A stretch of DNA of 13,730 bases from Pseudomonadota bacterium. GTDB taxonomy: Bacteria > Pseudomonadota > Alphaproteobacteria > Rhizobiales > Xanthobacteraceae. This document shows positions 7,246 to 12,750 of the stretch, in pieces. A program made the position numbers and the translations under genes. The notes beneath the pieces were generated by a model. It searched no databases, had not been told where the DNA came from, and saw only the letters and a list, made by a program, of their open reading frames with translations. The first letter of the stretch is position 1; the number at the start of each line of letters is the position of its first letter. Location of the stretch: assembly GCA_023434095.1 (NCBI GenBank), contig JAEYTJ010000227.1:1-13730 (forward strand). Direction: 5' to 3'.

Positions 7246-7787
7246 GCACGGCGTCCCTTGGCCCACAGCGCCATGCCGGCGAGACCGAGAATGAGGAAGA
7301 CGCCGGACATGACGTCGGCGACGCGCAGGCGCGAATCCATCTGCTCGATCCGCTCCATCAGCGGCGCCACCTGCCGCTGCACCGCCGCCTCGACGACGGC
7401 GTCGAGCCGCGCAGCGGCCGCCGCGACCGGTGCCGGCTCATCGACCGCGCGCGCCGGCACCGGAGTTGCGCCCCCGAACCGCGCGGCGGGCAGCGTCACC
7501 GACGCGACATGGCCTTCGCGCGTGTCGACCGTCACCGTGGCATCGACCGGCGGTTGCGGCGCGGGGAAGGCGAACCGCCCCTGCCCGTCCGTCGCCCCGG
7601 AGGCGAGTGCCGCCCCCGCCGGGTCCTTCGCCGTCCACACGGCTTCGGCGGCGCGGCCGCCGCCGATGAAGAAGCCGTAGCCCTTCACCTGCCCGCCCTC
7701 CACCGTGGCGAAGACCTTCAGCTTGTGCGCCTGCGCCGGGCCGGCGAAGGCCAGAGCCACCAGGAGCGGCAGGAGGACGCGGATCAT
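7242..7787 (-). CDS. nikL: NikL, accessory subunit of the nickel transporter, 181 aa
   Basis: Small membrane-anchored component found in nikKMLQO-type importers in place of NikN. The N-terminal signal segment (MIRVLLPLLVALAFAGPAQA, 1-20) ends in an Ala-x-Ala site directly before His21. If cleaved there, the mature protein starts HKLKVFATVEGG. A beta-rich periplasmic domain follows (about 21-105, with GYGFFIGGG and GATDGQGRFAFP, like carboxypeptidase-regulatory domains). Then comes an Ala/Pro linker, a short helical stretch (about 118-150) and a C-terminal membrane helix (about 155-174) ending in Lys/Arg. The exact role is not settled in the family; it is thought to help NikM take up metal. 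ATG 7787 overlaps the nikM stop (ATGA) and the gene's stop overlaps the nikQ start. The name rests on topology, gene order and the motif set. Confidence 0.8.
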   Translation of the reverse strand: MIRVLLPLLVALAFAGPAQAHKLKVFATVEGGQVKGYGFFIGGGRAAEAVWTAKDPAGAALASGATDGQGRFAFPAPQPPVDATVTVDTREGHVASVTLPAARFGGATPVPARAVDEPAPVAAAAARLDAVVEAAVQRQVAPLMERIEQMDSRLRVADVMSGVFLILGLAGMALWAKGRRA

Positions 7788-8398
7788 GAGGTGACGGGTC
7801 TCAGCGCCTCGGGCTGCACGCGGGCAAGGAAGGACACCACGGCGCCGGTGACGAAGGCCTCGACCAGTGCCAGCGGCAGATAGGTAGCGACGACCACGCG
7901 CGCCGCCGGCACGAAATCGCTCGACGACAGCCACAGCGACGCCGCGACCATCCCCCCGGTGCCGAGCACCGCGAGCGCGCCGGCCAGCGCCCCCGCCGCG
8001 AAGCGCAAGGACGGCCGCGGGGTGGCGCGGATCACCGGGCCCAGCGCCATTCTGCACAGCACTCCCGGCAGCGCGATGTTCACCGTGTTCACTCCCAGCG
8101 TCGTCAGCCCCCCGAAACCGAACAGCAGCGCCTGCAACAACAGGGCCACCAGCACGGCGAGGAAGGTCGCTGAGCCGAGCATCACCCCCATCAGCCCGGC
8201 CAGCAGCAGATGCACGCTTGACGGCCCCACCGGCACCGCCACCAGCGAGCCCGCGAAGAACGCCGCCGCCAGCAGCGCGGTGCGCGGGATCATCCGTTCA
8301 TCGAGCCGGCGCAGCCCCAGCGCCACGCCGGCCGCCGCGAGCAGCCCGCCGCCGACGAGCACGGGCGCGGAAAGCAGGCCGTCGGGAATGTGCGCCAT
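7784..8398 (-). CDS. nikM: Nickel ECF-type transporter substrate-specific membrane protein NikM (CbiM family), 204 aa
   Basis: Integral membrane subunit that binds Ni(II). It starts MAHIPDGLLS; CbiM/NikM proteins bind the metal with the N-terminal amine, the His next to it, and an internal His. Here the internal ligand is probably His63, in GPSSVHLLLAG. Most of the remaining sequence is hydrophobic (about seven helices), with the family motif GLTTLGVNTVNIALPG. I chose ATG 8398: it gives the family N-terminus, sits 4 bases after the nikK stop and follows a GGAAAG Shine-Dalgarno; a GTG five codons upstream would bury the essential His. The common start of the family is Met-His; here it is Met-Ala-His, so Met removal would leave Ala1-His2 and restore the geometry. 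The length is typical. Confidence 0.92.
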   Translation of the reverse strand: MAHIPDGLLSAPVLVGGGLLAAAGVALGLRRLDERMIPRTALLAAAFFAGSLVAVPVGPSSVHLLLAGLMGVMLGSATFLAVLVALLLQALLFGFGGLTTLGVNTVNIALPGVLCRMALGPVIRATPRPSLRFAAGALAGALAVLGTGGMVAASLWLSSSDFVPAARVVVATYLPLALVEAFVTGAVVSFLARVQPEALRPVTS

Positions 8399-8402
8399 GC
8401 GC

Positions 8403-9182
8403 CTACTTTCCACCCATGTCGGTGGCCTTCACCCAGATCAGCGCGCCCTCTTCCACCGGCACTTCCTTGCCCTCCGGCGAGGTCATCGGCGTGTCGCCTT
8501 CCAGCAGCGCGGCGAAGCCCCACCATCCGGCGCGCGGCATGGCATAGGTGAAGGTGCCGTTGGCATCGGCCTTGATCACCTGCGTCACGAAGGCGTCGTT
8601 GGGCGGGGTCACCGTGCCGTCATTGATGAACTCGACCTCCACCTCGGCGAAGGGCGCCGGCTTGCCGCCCTTCAGCACGACACCGGTGAAGACGTTGCCG
8701 GTCCACAGCCCGGTCGGCCGGGTCAGCGGCTGAATCTCGACGGGCAGCCCCACCAGCGCATCCCACCCCTCGCCGGAGGCGTAGCCGTCGACCGTCACCT
8801 TGGCGTAGTGGACTATGTACTTGCCCTCGGAGGGCTCCCAATAGGGCTGCGGCTCGACATAGAAGATCGCCGCGCCGGGCTCCTTGAGCTCATGGGTAAG
8901 TGCCCAGGTACTTGCCCCGTCGACCGGCTTCTCCGTAATCCGCCCGAGAAGGTCGGTCTGCGTGCCACCCGCCAGCACGCCCACCCGCACCGGCTTCTTC
9001 ATCGCCATGACAGGCCCACCCTCGACCGGATGGGTGAACACCAGGTCCACACTCACCTCGCCCCCGTCGGGGAGCACGTCGGCGGAGGGGATGATCTCCT
9101 GAAAATGCGCCTGCACCGGCAGTGCCATAAAGGGCATAGCGAGCACAGCAGCAGCGAGGCCGGCATTGCGGCGAACGGACAC
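8403..9182 (-). CDS. nikK: NikK, periplasmic DUF4198-type component of the nickel transporter, 259 aa
   Basis: First gene of the nik operon. It begins at GTG 9182 with AGAGGT about 5 bases upstream; this start gives a clean signal peptide (basic VRR, hydrophobic GLAAAVLAMPFMAL, cleavage at VQA-HFQ near residue 25). A longer in-frame TTG start would place coding sequence across the NikR operator and is rejected. The mature protein begins HFQEIIPSADVLPDGGEVSV, a DUF4198 hallmark; other visible blocks are VFTHPVEGGPVM, AIFYVEPQPYWEPSEGKYI and a C-terminal beta domain (about 155-255, TGNVFTGVVLKGGKPAPFAE) resembling a carboxypeptidase-regulatory fold. No membrane helix beyond the signal. Proposed role: periplasmic nickel capture and delivery to NikM/NikL. 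The family role is known mostly from genomic context, so function is less certain than identity. Confidence 0.85.
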   Translation of the reverse strand: MSVRRNAGLAAAVLAMPFMALPVQAHFQEIIPSADVLPDGGEVSVDLVFTHPVEGGPVMAMKKPVRVGVLAGGTQTDLLGRITEKPVDGASTWALTHELKEPGAAIFYVEPQPYWEPSEGKYIVHYAKVTVDGYASGEGWDALVGLPVEIQPLTRPTGLWTGNVFTGVVLKGGKPAPFAEVEVEFINDGTVTPPNDAFVTQVIKADANGTFTYAMPRAGWWGFAALLEGDTPMTSPEGKEVPVEEGALIWVKATDMGGK

Positions 9183-9192
9183 GCGGCACCTC

Positions 9193-9224
9193 TTGTATGA
9201 ATTAAGTGACAAAAAATCATACAA
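9193..9224. promoter_or_regulatory. NikR operator (GTATGA-N16-TCATAC)
   Basis: TTGTATGA (9193-9200) and TCATACAA (9217-9224) are perfect inverted 8-base half-sites separated by exactly 16 bases. This is the E. coli NikR consensus GTATGA-N16-TCATAC, extended by two matching bases on each side. It lies between nikK and nikR, only 10 bases upstream of the nikK start, and covers the predicted -10 box and start point of the nikK promoter, so binding should repress the transporter operon. It is also about 105 bases upstream of nikR. Confidence 0.95.
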
Positions 9225-9245
9225 ACACCCGCCGGCCCGCGACAA
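9216..9245 (-). promoter_or_regulatory. Predicted sigma-70-type promoter of nikKMLQO
   Basis: On the minus strand TTGTCG (9240-9245; 4/6 to TTGACA) is followed after 18 bases by TATGAT (9216-9221; 5/6 to TATAAT). The -10 box lies inside one NikR half-site. Transcription would start near 9208, giving a leader of about 25 bases with the Shine-Dalgarno before the GTG start. Confidence 0.55.
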
Positions 9246-9329
9246 GGGCAAAAAGCCCCTTCCGGTGAAAAAATCTTGCGGAAATCAAGGTGATAACCTA
9301 GCTTCCAACGCATCGGGAGGGGCGCTTCC

Positions 9330-9803
9330 ATGCAGCGGATCACCATCGCCATCGACGACGATCTGGCCGCGCAGCTGGATGCCTTCATCGAGCAGAGCGG
9401 CGCGGCGAACCGCTCCGAGGCCATTCGCGACATGGTGCGGCGCGGGCTCTCCGCCCGGCTCGAGGGCCCGGACGCCGCCGCCTGTTTCGGAGTCGTCAGC
9501 TGCACCATCGACCAGTCGGTGCGCAACCTCGCCGCACGGGTGCCGCAGGGTCGGCTGGAACGCCACGACCAGACGGTGGCCGCCCTCTCCGTGCCGCTCG
9601 ACCACACGACCTCGGTGGATGTGACGGTCATGCGCGGCGAGGTCGGCGACATCGCCGCCTATGCGCAGGCGCTGTTTCTGGAGCGCGGGGTGATGCACGG
9701 GGCGCTCAGCTTGATCCCGGTGGCACAGGACGAGTCCCACCACGTCCACAACCACGGCTCGCCGCACGCGCACACCCATGTGAGGGTCAAGAGCGGGTTC
9801 TAG
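9330..9803 (+). CDS. nikR: NikR-family nickel-responsive regulator with altered metal site, 157 aa
   Basis: Ribbon-helix-helix repressor of nickel uptake genes. The N-terminus MQRITIAIDDDL with NRSEAIRD matches E. coli NikR, keeping the DNA-contacting Arg3 and Thr5 (Thr7 is Ala). From about residue 60 to 130 it aligns with E. coli NikR without gaps and with the same numbering. All four high-affinity nickel ligands are replaced: His76 is Leu, His87 is Ser, His89 is Pro and Cys95 is Ser. His79 and His92 remain. The C-terminus is about 24 residues longer than in E. coli and holds seven His between 137 and 150 (HHVHNHGSPHAHTH). Start ATG 9330 has GGAGGGG 7 bases upstream. It is divergent from nikK and shares the perfect NikR operator, so its target is clear; what metal signal it senses is not. 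Confidence 0.92.
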   Translation: MQRITIAIDDDLAAQLDAFIEQSGAANRSEAIRDMVRRGLSARLEGPDAAACFGVVSCTIDQSVRNLAARVPQGRLERHDQTVAALSVPLDHTTSVDVTVMRGEVGDIAAYAQALFLERGVMHGALSLIPVAQDESHHVHNHGSPHAHTHVRVKSGF

Positions 9804-9806
9804 ACG

Positions 9807-9833
9807 AAAAAGGCGCGCCCTTGCGAGCGCGCC
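9807..9833 (-). terminator. Intrinsic terminator between convergent nikR and the GlsB-family gene
   Basis: GGCGCGC (9812-9818) and GCGCGCC (9827-9833) form a perfect 7-base GC stem with an 8-base loop. On the minus strand the stem is followed directly by five U residues (A run at 9807-9811), the classic form for ending the GlsB-family transcript, whose stop is 35 bases upstream. On the plus strand there is no U-tract, so termination of nikR by the same hairpin would be weaker. Confidence 0.8.
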
Positions 9834-9867
9834 CCTTGCAGAAGGCGGGCGGCTGGGCCGCCCCGCG

Positions 9868-10119
9868 TCAGTTTCGTACCGCTCGAACCAGCCCGATCAG
9901 GATGCACGCTCCGAGCACGCCGGCGACGAGGTAGCCGATCCAGCCGCCGAAGCCGACGCCGATCAGGCCGAACAGAAAGCTCGCCACGGCCGCGCCGATA
10001 ATGCCGAGCACGATGTTCATGAAGATGCCGGTGCCGGTCTTCATGATGGCGGAGGCGATCCATCCCGCCAGACCGCCGATAATGATGGCGGCGATCCAGC
10101 CAATCTGTGCGTCTTCCAT
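9868..10119 (-). CDS. GlsB/YeaQ/YmgE family small membrane protein (transglycosylase-associated protein), 83 aa
   Basis: Very hydrophobic inner-membrane protein with three predicted helices (about 6-24, 30-50, 55-78) rich in Gly. The sequence MEDAQIGWIAAIIIGGLAGW, then the GTGIFMNIVLGIIGA segment and GWIGYLVAGVLGA, is characteristic of the Transgly_assoc (PF04226) family. Length is normal for the family (about 80-90). The biochemical role is unknown; members are often stress induced. ATG 10119 follows GGGAGAAG by a few bases; longer frames upstream lack hydrophobic sequence and would cross the promoter. It is monocistronic, with its own terminator and an EcfG-like promoter 40 bases upstream, in keeping with a stress role. 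Confidence 0.88.
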   Translation of the reverse strand: MEDAQIGWIAAIIIGGLAGWIASAIMKTGTGIFMNIVLGIIGAAVASFLFGLIGVGFGGWIGYLVAGVLGACILIGLVRAVRN

Positions 10120-10158
10120 ACGACTTCTCCCACAGCCCCAATTTGGCAGCGCTGAGGA

Positions 10159-10184
10159 AACGCACCGGCCGGGCACGCTGTTCC
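10159..10184 (-). promoter_or_regulatory. EcfG-type general stress promoter upstream of the GlsB-family gene
   Basis: On the minus strand GGAAC (10180-10184) is followed by 17 bases and CGTT (10159-10162). GGAAC-N16/17-CGTT is the consensus of the alphaproteobacterial general stress sigma factor EcfG. The site would start transcription near 10150, about 30 bases before the start codon. No other convincing promoter is seen in this 108-base gap. Confidence 0.65.
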
Positions 10185-10227
10185 CGCGCCCGACCCGCCT
10201 GCGCCGGTATTTTTTTGCGGCCTGCCG

Positions 10228-11745
10228 TCACTCCGCTGCGGCGGCGCGGGCCTTCTGGCCGATCGCGCGCCCTGCGGCGGCAGGCCGCTCCAGCTCGGCA
10301 TGGGCATCGGCAAGCCCGTTCAGCCGCGCGAGAATGGCGGGCGGGGCGGCACAGGCGCGGCCGGCCTGGCTGTCCACATGCAGCAGCATGTGCTCGCCGG
10401 TGGCGACCTCGCGCCGCTCCGGACCGGCGAAGAGACGATGGAACACATGCAGGCGCTTGTCGTCGACGGCCAGAATCTGGGTGGTGCAAAGCAGCGCCTC
10501 GCCCAGCTTCGCCTCGTCGAGATGCCGCAGATGCGTCTCCACCGTGTAGTAGCTGTGGCCGCCCTCGACATAGGCGAGATCGACCCCGATGAGCCGCAGC
10601 AGCGCATCGGTGGTATCGCCGAAGACGTGGAGATAGCGGAACTCGGTCATGTGGCCGTTATAGTCGAGCCAAGCCGGCGAGACGCGCGTTTCCAGCAGTT
10701 CCAGCGGCGCGGCACTGTCGACGGCCACGGGCGGCGTGCCGGCCTGCGCCCATAGACGCTGCTCGAAATCCTTCAGCAACTGGCCCGCGCCCCAGCCCTC
10801 CCCGCCCCGGCCGGCTTTCAGCACCTGCACGATGCCAACGAGATTTTCGTCGCGGATGCGCTCCAGCTCACGGATCGAGAGGCCGCCCGCCTGCGCGTCC
10901 GACTGCGCGCCGATCTTCTCCACCAGCGCGTCATCGAGATCGACCACATCGGTCAGCTTGGTCCACGGCCATTGCAGGCAGGGGCCGAACTGCGCGAGGA
11001 AATGGCGCATGCCGGCCTCGCCGCCGGCGATGCGGTAGGTCTGGAACAGGCCCATCTGCGCCCAGCGCAGGCCGAAGGAATAGCGGATCACGTCGTCCAG
11101 CGTCGCGACGTCGCAAATGTCGTCCTTGATCAGCCACAGCGCCTCGCGCCACAGCGCCTCCAGCAGACGGTCGCCGACAAAGGCCTCGATCTCGCGGGCG
11201 ATCACCACGCCCTTCATGCCGATGGCGTCGAGCACCGCCTTGGCGCGCTCCACCGTGGCGGGCGTGGTCTCTCGGCCGCCGACGATCTCGACCAGCGGCA
11301 GCAGGTAGACCGGGTTGTAGGGGTGGGCGACGAAAAGCCGGCCGGGATGGGCAAGCCCCGCCTGAAGATCGCTCGGCTTGAGGCCGGAGGTGGAGGAGCC
11401 GATGAGCGCGTCGATGGGCGCGGCCGCGTCGATTTCCGCCAGCACGCGATGCTTGAGGTCGAGCCGTTCGGGCACGCTCTCCTGCACCCACTCCGCGTCG
11501 GCCACCGCCTCGGCGAGGCTGGCGCAGAAGGTCAGCGTGCCGCGCTTCGGCAGCGGCGCGCCGGTGAGCAGGCCATAGGCGCGCTCGGCATTGGCCAGCA
11601 CCTCGGCGACGATGCGCTGCGCCTCCGGGTGCGGATCGAACACCTTCACGTCGATGCCGGCGAGCAGGAAGCGGGCGATCCAGCCGCCGCCGATGACGCC
11701 GCCGCCGATGCAGGCGGCGCGGGAGATGGGAGAAAGGGCGGGCAT
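10228..11745 (-). CDS. cdhA: Carnitine 3-dehydrogenase fused to betainyl-CoA thioesterase (CdhA-CdhB), 505 aa
   Basis: The first part (about 10-320) is a 3-hydroxyacyl-CoA dehydrogenase-type oxidoreductase: NAD-binding loop CIGGGVIGGGW, SSTSGLKPSDL, and VAHPYNPVYLLPLVEIVGG with the catalytic His (about 141) and Glu. This fits L-carnitine dehydrogenase, which oxidises L-carnitine to 3-dehydrocarnitine with NAD+. The second part (about 348-470) is a hotdog thioesterase domain with SPAWLDYNGHMTEFRYLHVF, the D-x-N-x-H active-site pattern; in carnitine breakdown this activity would split betainyl-CoA to glycine betaine. In Pseudomonas these are separate proteins (CdhA about 320 aa, CdhB), so this is a fusion. 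The start is set by GAGGAG: it directly abuts ATG 11751 but sits 6 bases before ATG 11745, so I prefer the second. The stop of cdhC lies 10 bases upstream. The tail after 480 is Ala-rich and probably disordered. Confidence 0.9.
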   Translation of the reverse strand: MPALSPISRAACIGGGVIGGGWIARFLLAGIDVKVFDPHPEAQRIVAEVLANAERAYGLLTGAPLPKRGTLTFCASLAEAVADAEWVQESVPERLDLKHRVLAEIDAAAPIDALIGSSTSGLKPSDLQAGLAHPGRLFVAHPYNPVYLLPLVEIVGGRETTPATVERAKAVLDAIGMKGVVIAREIEAFVGDRLLEALWREALWLIKDDICDVATLDDVIRYSFGLRWAQMGLFQTYRIAGGEAGMRHFLAQFGPCLQWPWTKLTDVVDLDDALVEKIGAQSDAQAGGLSIRELERIRDENLVGIVQVLKAGRGGEGWGAGQLLKDFEQRLWAQAGTPPVAVDSAAPLELLETRVSPAWLDYNGHMTEFRYLHVFGDTTDALLRLIGVDLAYVEGGHSYYTVETHLRHLDEAKLGEALLCTTQILAVDDKRLHVFHRLFAGPERREVATGEHMLLHVDSQAGRACAAPPAILARLNGLADAHAELERPAAAGRAIGQKARAAAAE

Positions 11746-11755
11746 CGGCATCTCC

Positions 11756-12658
11756 TCAGCGCTTCGACAGCTTGAGCTTTTCGCGCACTTCGGCCGGGCC
11801 GATGATCCGCGCGCCCATATTGGTCACCACGTTGACGGCCTTTTCCACCAGCTGGGCATTGGAGGCGAGCTGACCCTTGCCGGCATAAAGGTTGTCCTCC
11901 AGCCCGACACGGACATTGCCGCCCGCCAGCACGGCGGCGGCGGGGTAGGCCATCGCGTTGCGGCCTATGGAGAAGGCGGAGAAGGTCCAGCTGGCGGGCA
12001 CGTTGTTGACCATCGCCATGAAGGTGTTGAGATCGTCCGGCGCCCCCCAAGGGATACCCATGCACAGCTGTATCAGCACCGGGGCCTCGATCAGCCCTTC
12101 CTCGGCGAGCTGCTTGGCGAACCACAAATGCCCGGTGTCGAAGGCTTCGATCTCGGGGCGCACGCCCAGCGCCGTCATCTGCCGCGCCATCTCGCGCAGC
12201 ATGGAGGGCGTGTTGGTCATGACATAGTCGCCGAGATTGAAGTTCATCGTGCCGCAGTCGAGCGTGCAGATTTCCGGAAGACAGTCCGCGACATGGGCGA
12301 CGCGCTCGGTGGCGCCGGCCATATCGGTGGCCTTCTCGTTCAGCGGAAACGGCGCCTCGACATGGCCGAAGACGAGGTCCCCGCCCATGCCGGCGGTGAG
12401 GTTCAGCACCACGTCGACCTCGGCCGCGCGGATGCGGTCGGTCACCTCGCGGTACAGGTCCAGCCGGCGCGAGGCGGCGCCGGTCTCGGGATCGCGCACA
12501 TGGCAATGCACCACCGCCGCGCCGGCCTTCGCGGCGTCAATCGCGCTCGCCGCGATCTCCTGCGGGGTCACCGGCACATGGGAAGAGCGGCCGGTAGTGT
12601 CGCCGGCACCGGTGACGGCGCAGGTGATGAAGACATCGCGATTCATCGACAAGGGCAT
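11756..12658 (-). CDS. cdhC: 3-dehydrocarnitine cleavage enzyme CdhC (BKACE / DUF849 family), 300 aa
   Basis: A beta-keto acid cleavage enzyme: a zinc TIM barrel that transfers the acyl end of a beta-keto acid to acetyl-CoA, giving acetoacetate and a new CoA ester; here 3-dehydrocarnitine would give betainyl-CoA. Family marks are ITCAVTGAGDTTGRSSHVPV near the start, VHCHVRDPETG with zinc ligands His51 and His53, EAFDTGH (about 171-177), and GGNVRVGLEDNLY with the zinc-binding Glu254 near the end. Length is typical. ATG 12658 is chosen because AGGAG lies 7 bases upstream; ATG 12646 is a weaker option. It is the first gene of a two-gene operon with the dehydrogenase-thioesterase, which supplies the preceding and following steps. 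Substrate is inferred from these neighbours; BKACE enzymes alone cannot be assigned reliably by sequence. Confidence 0.9.
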   Translation of the reverse strand: MPLSMNRDVFITCAVTGAGDTTGRSSHVPVTPQEIAASAIDAAKAGAAVVHCHVRDPETGAASRRLDLYREVTDRIRAAEVDVVLNLTAGMGGDLVFGHVEAPFPLNEKATDMAGATERVAHVADCLPEICTLDCGTMNFNLGDYVMTNTPSMLREMARQMTALGVRPEIEAFDTGHLWFAKQLAEEGLIEAPVLIQLCMGIPWGAPDDLNTFMAMVNNVPASWTFSAFSIGRNAMAYPAAAVLAGGNVRVGLEDNLYAGKGQLASNAQLVEKAVNVVTNMGARIIGPAEVREKLKLSKR

Positions 12659-12664
12659 GGGAGG

Positions 12665-12687
12665 GCTCCTGAACTCACACGAGGAGC
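12665..12687 (-). promoter_or_regulatory. Hairpin that could hide the cdhC ribosome binding site
   Basis: GCTCCT (12665-12670) and AGGAGC (12682-12687) are perfect inverted repeats with an 11-base loop. In the cdhC message the first-named arm is read as AGGAGC, which contains the AGGAG Shine-Dalgarno sequence, and the other arm (GCUCCU) lies just upstream, so folding would pair the ribosome binding site. The pairing is seen in sequence; any regulatory effect is inference. Confidence 0.35.
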
Positions 12688-12710
12688 TTGACGGCAAAGC
12701 GAAGTCGTGA

Positions 12711-12747
12711 CGCAACTATTTGCGCAACCCATTTTTCATTCTGCGCA
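12711..12747. promoter_or_regulatory. Direct repeats in the cdhC-cdhR divergent promoter region, candidate CdhR site
   Basis: TGCGCA occurs at 12721-12726 and 12742-12747, a 21-base period (two DNA turns), the spacing usual for direct half-sites of AraC-family regulators. CGCAAC also repeats at 12711-12716 and 12723-12728. The whole divergent gap is 92 bases, so one site could serve both directions. TTGACG at 12688-12693 is a possible -35 box for the regulator but no good -10 follows at normal spacing. Confidence 0.35.
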
Positions 12748-12750
12748 GCG

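Noticed and set aside
9183..9329. Nickel/cobalt or cobalamin riboswitch upstream of nikK
   Set aside because: The predicted leader is only about 25 bases, too short for either riboswitch, and the NikR operator explains control.
9330..9803. nikR as a pseudogene, given its missing metal ligands
   Set aside because: The frame is intact, has a strong Shine-Dalgarno, aligns without gaps to NikR, and a perfect operator is kept next to it; divergence looks functional and not decay.
10203..10217. Run of seven T after GCCGGT (plus strand) as a terminator
   Set aside because: The only matching arm (ACCGGC at 10164-10169) is over 30 bases away and no plus-strand gene ends here.
11591..12691. Plus-strand frame opposite cdhC
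   Set aside because: The minus strand encodes a complete BKACE enzyme with zinc ligands and a ribosome binding site; the antisense frame has no supporting features.
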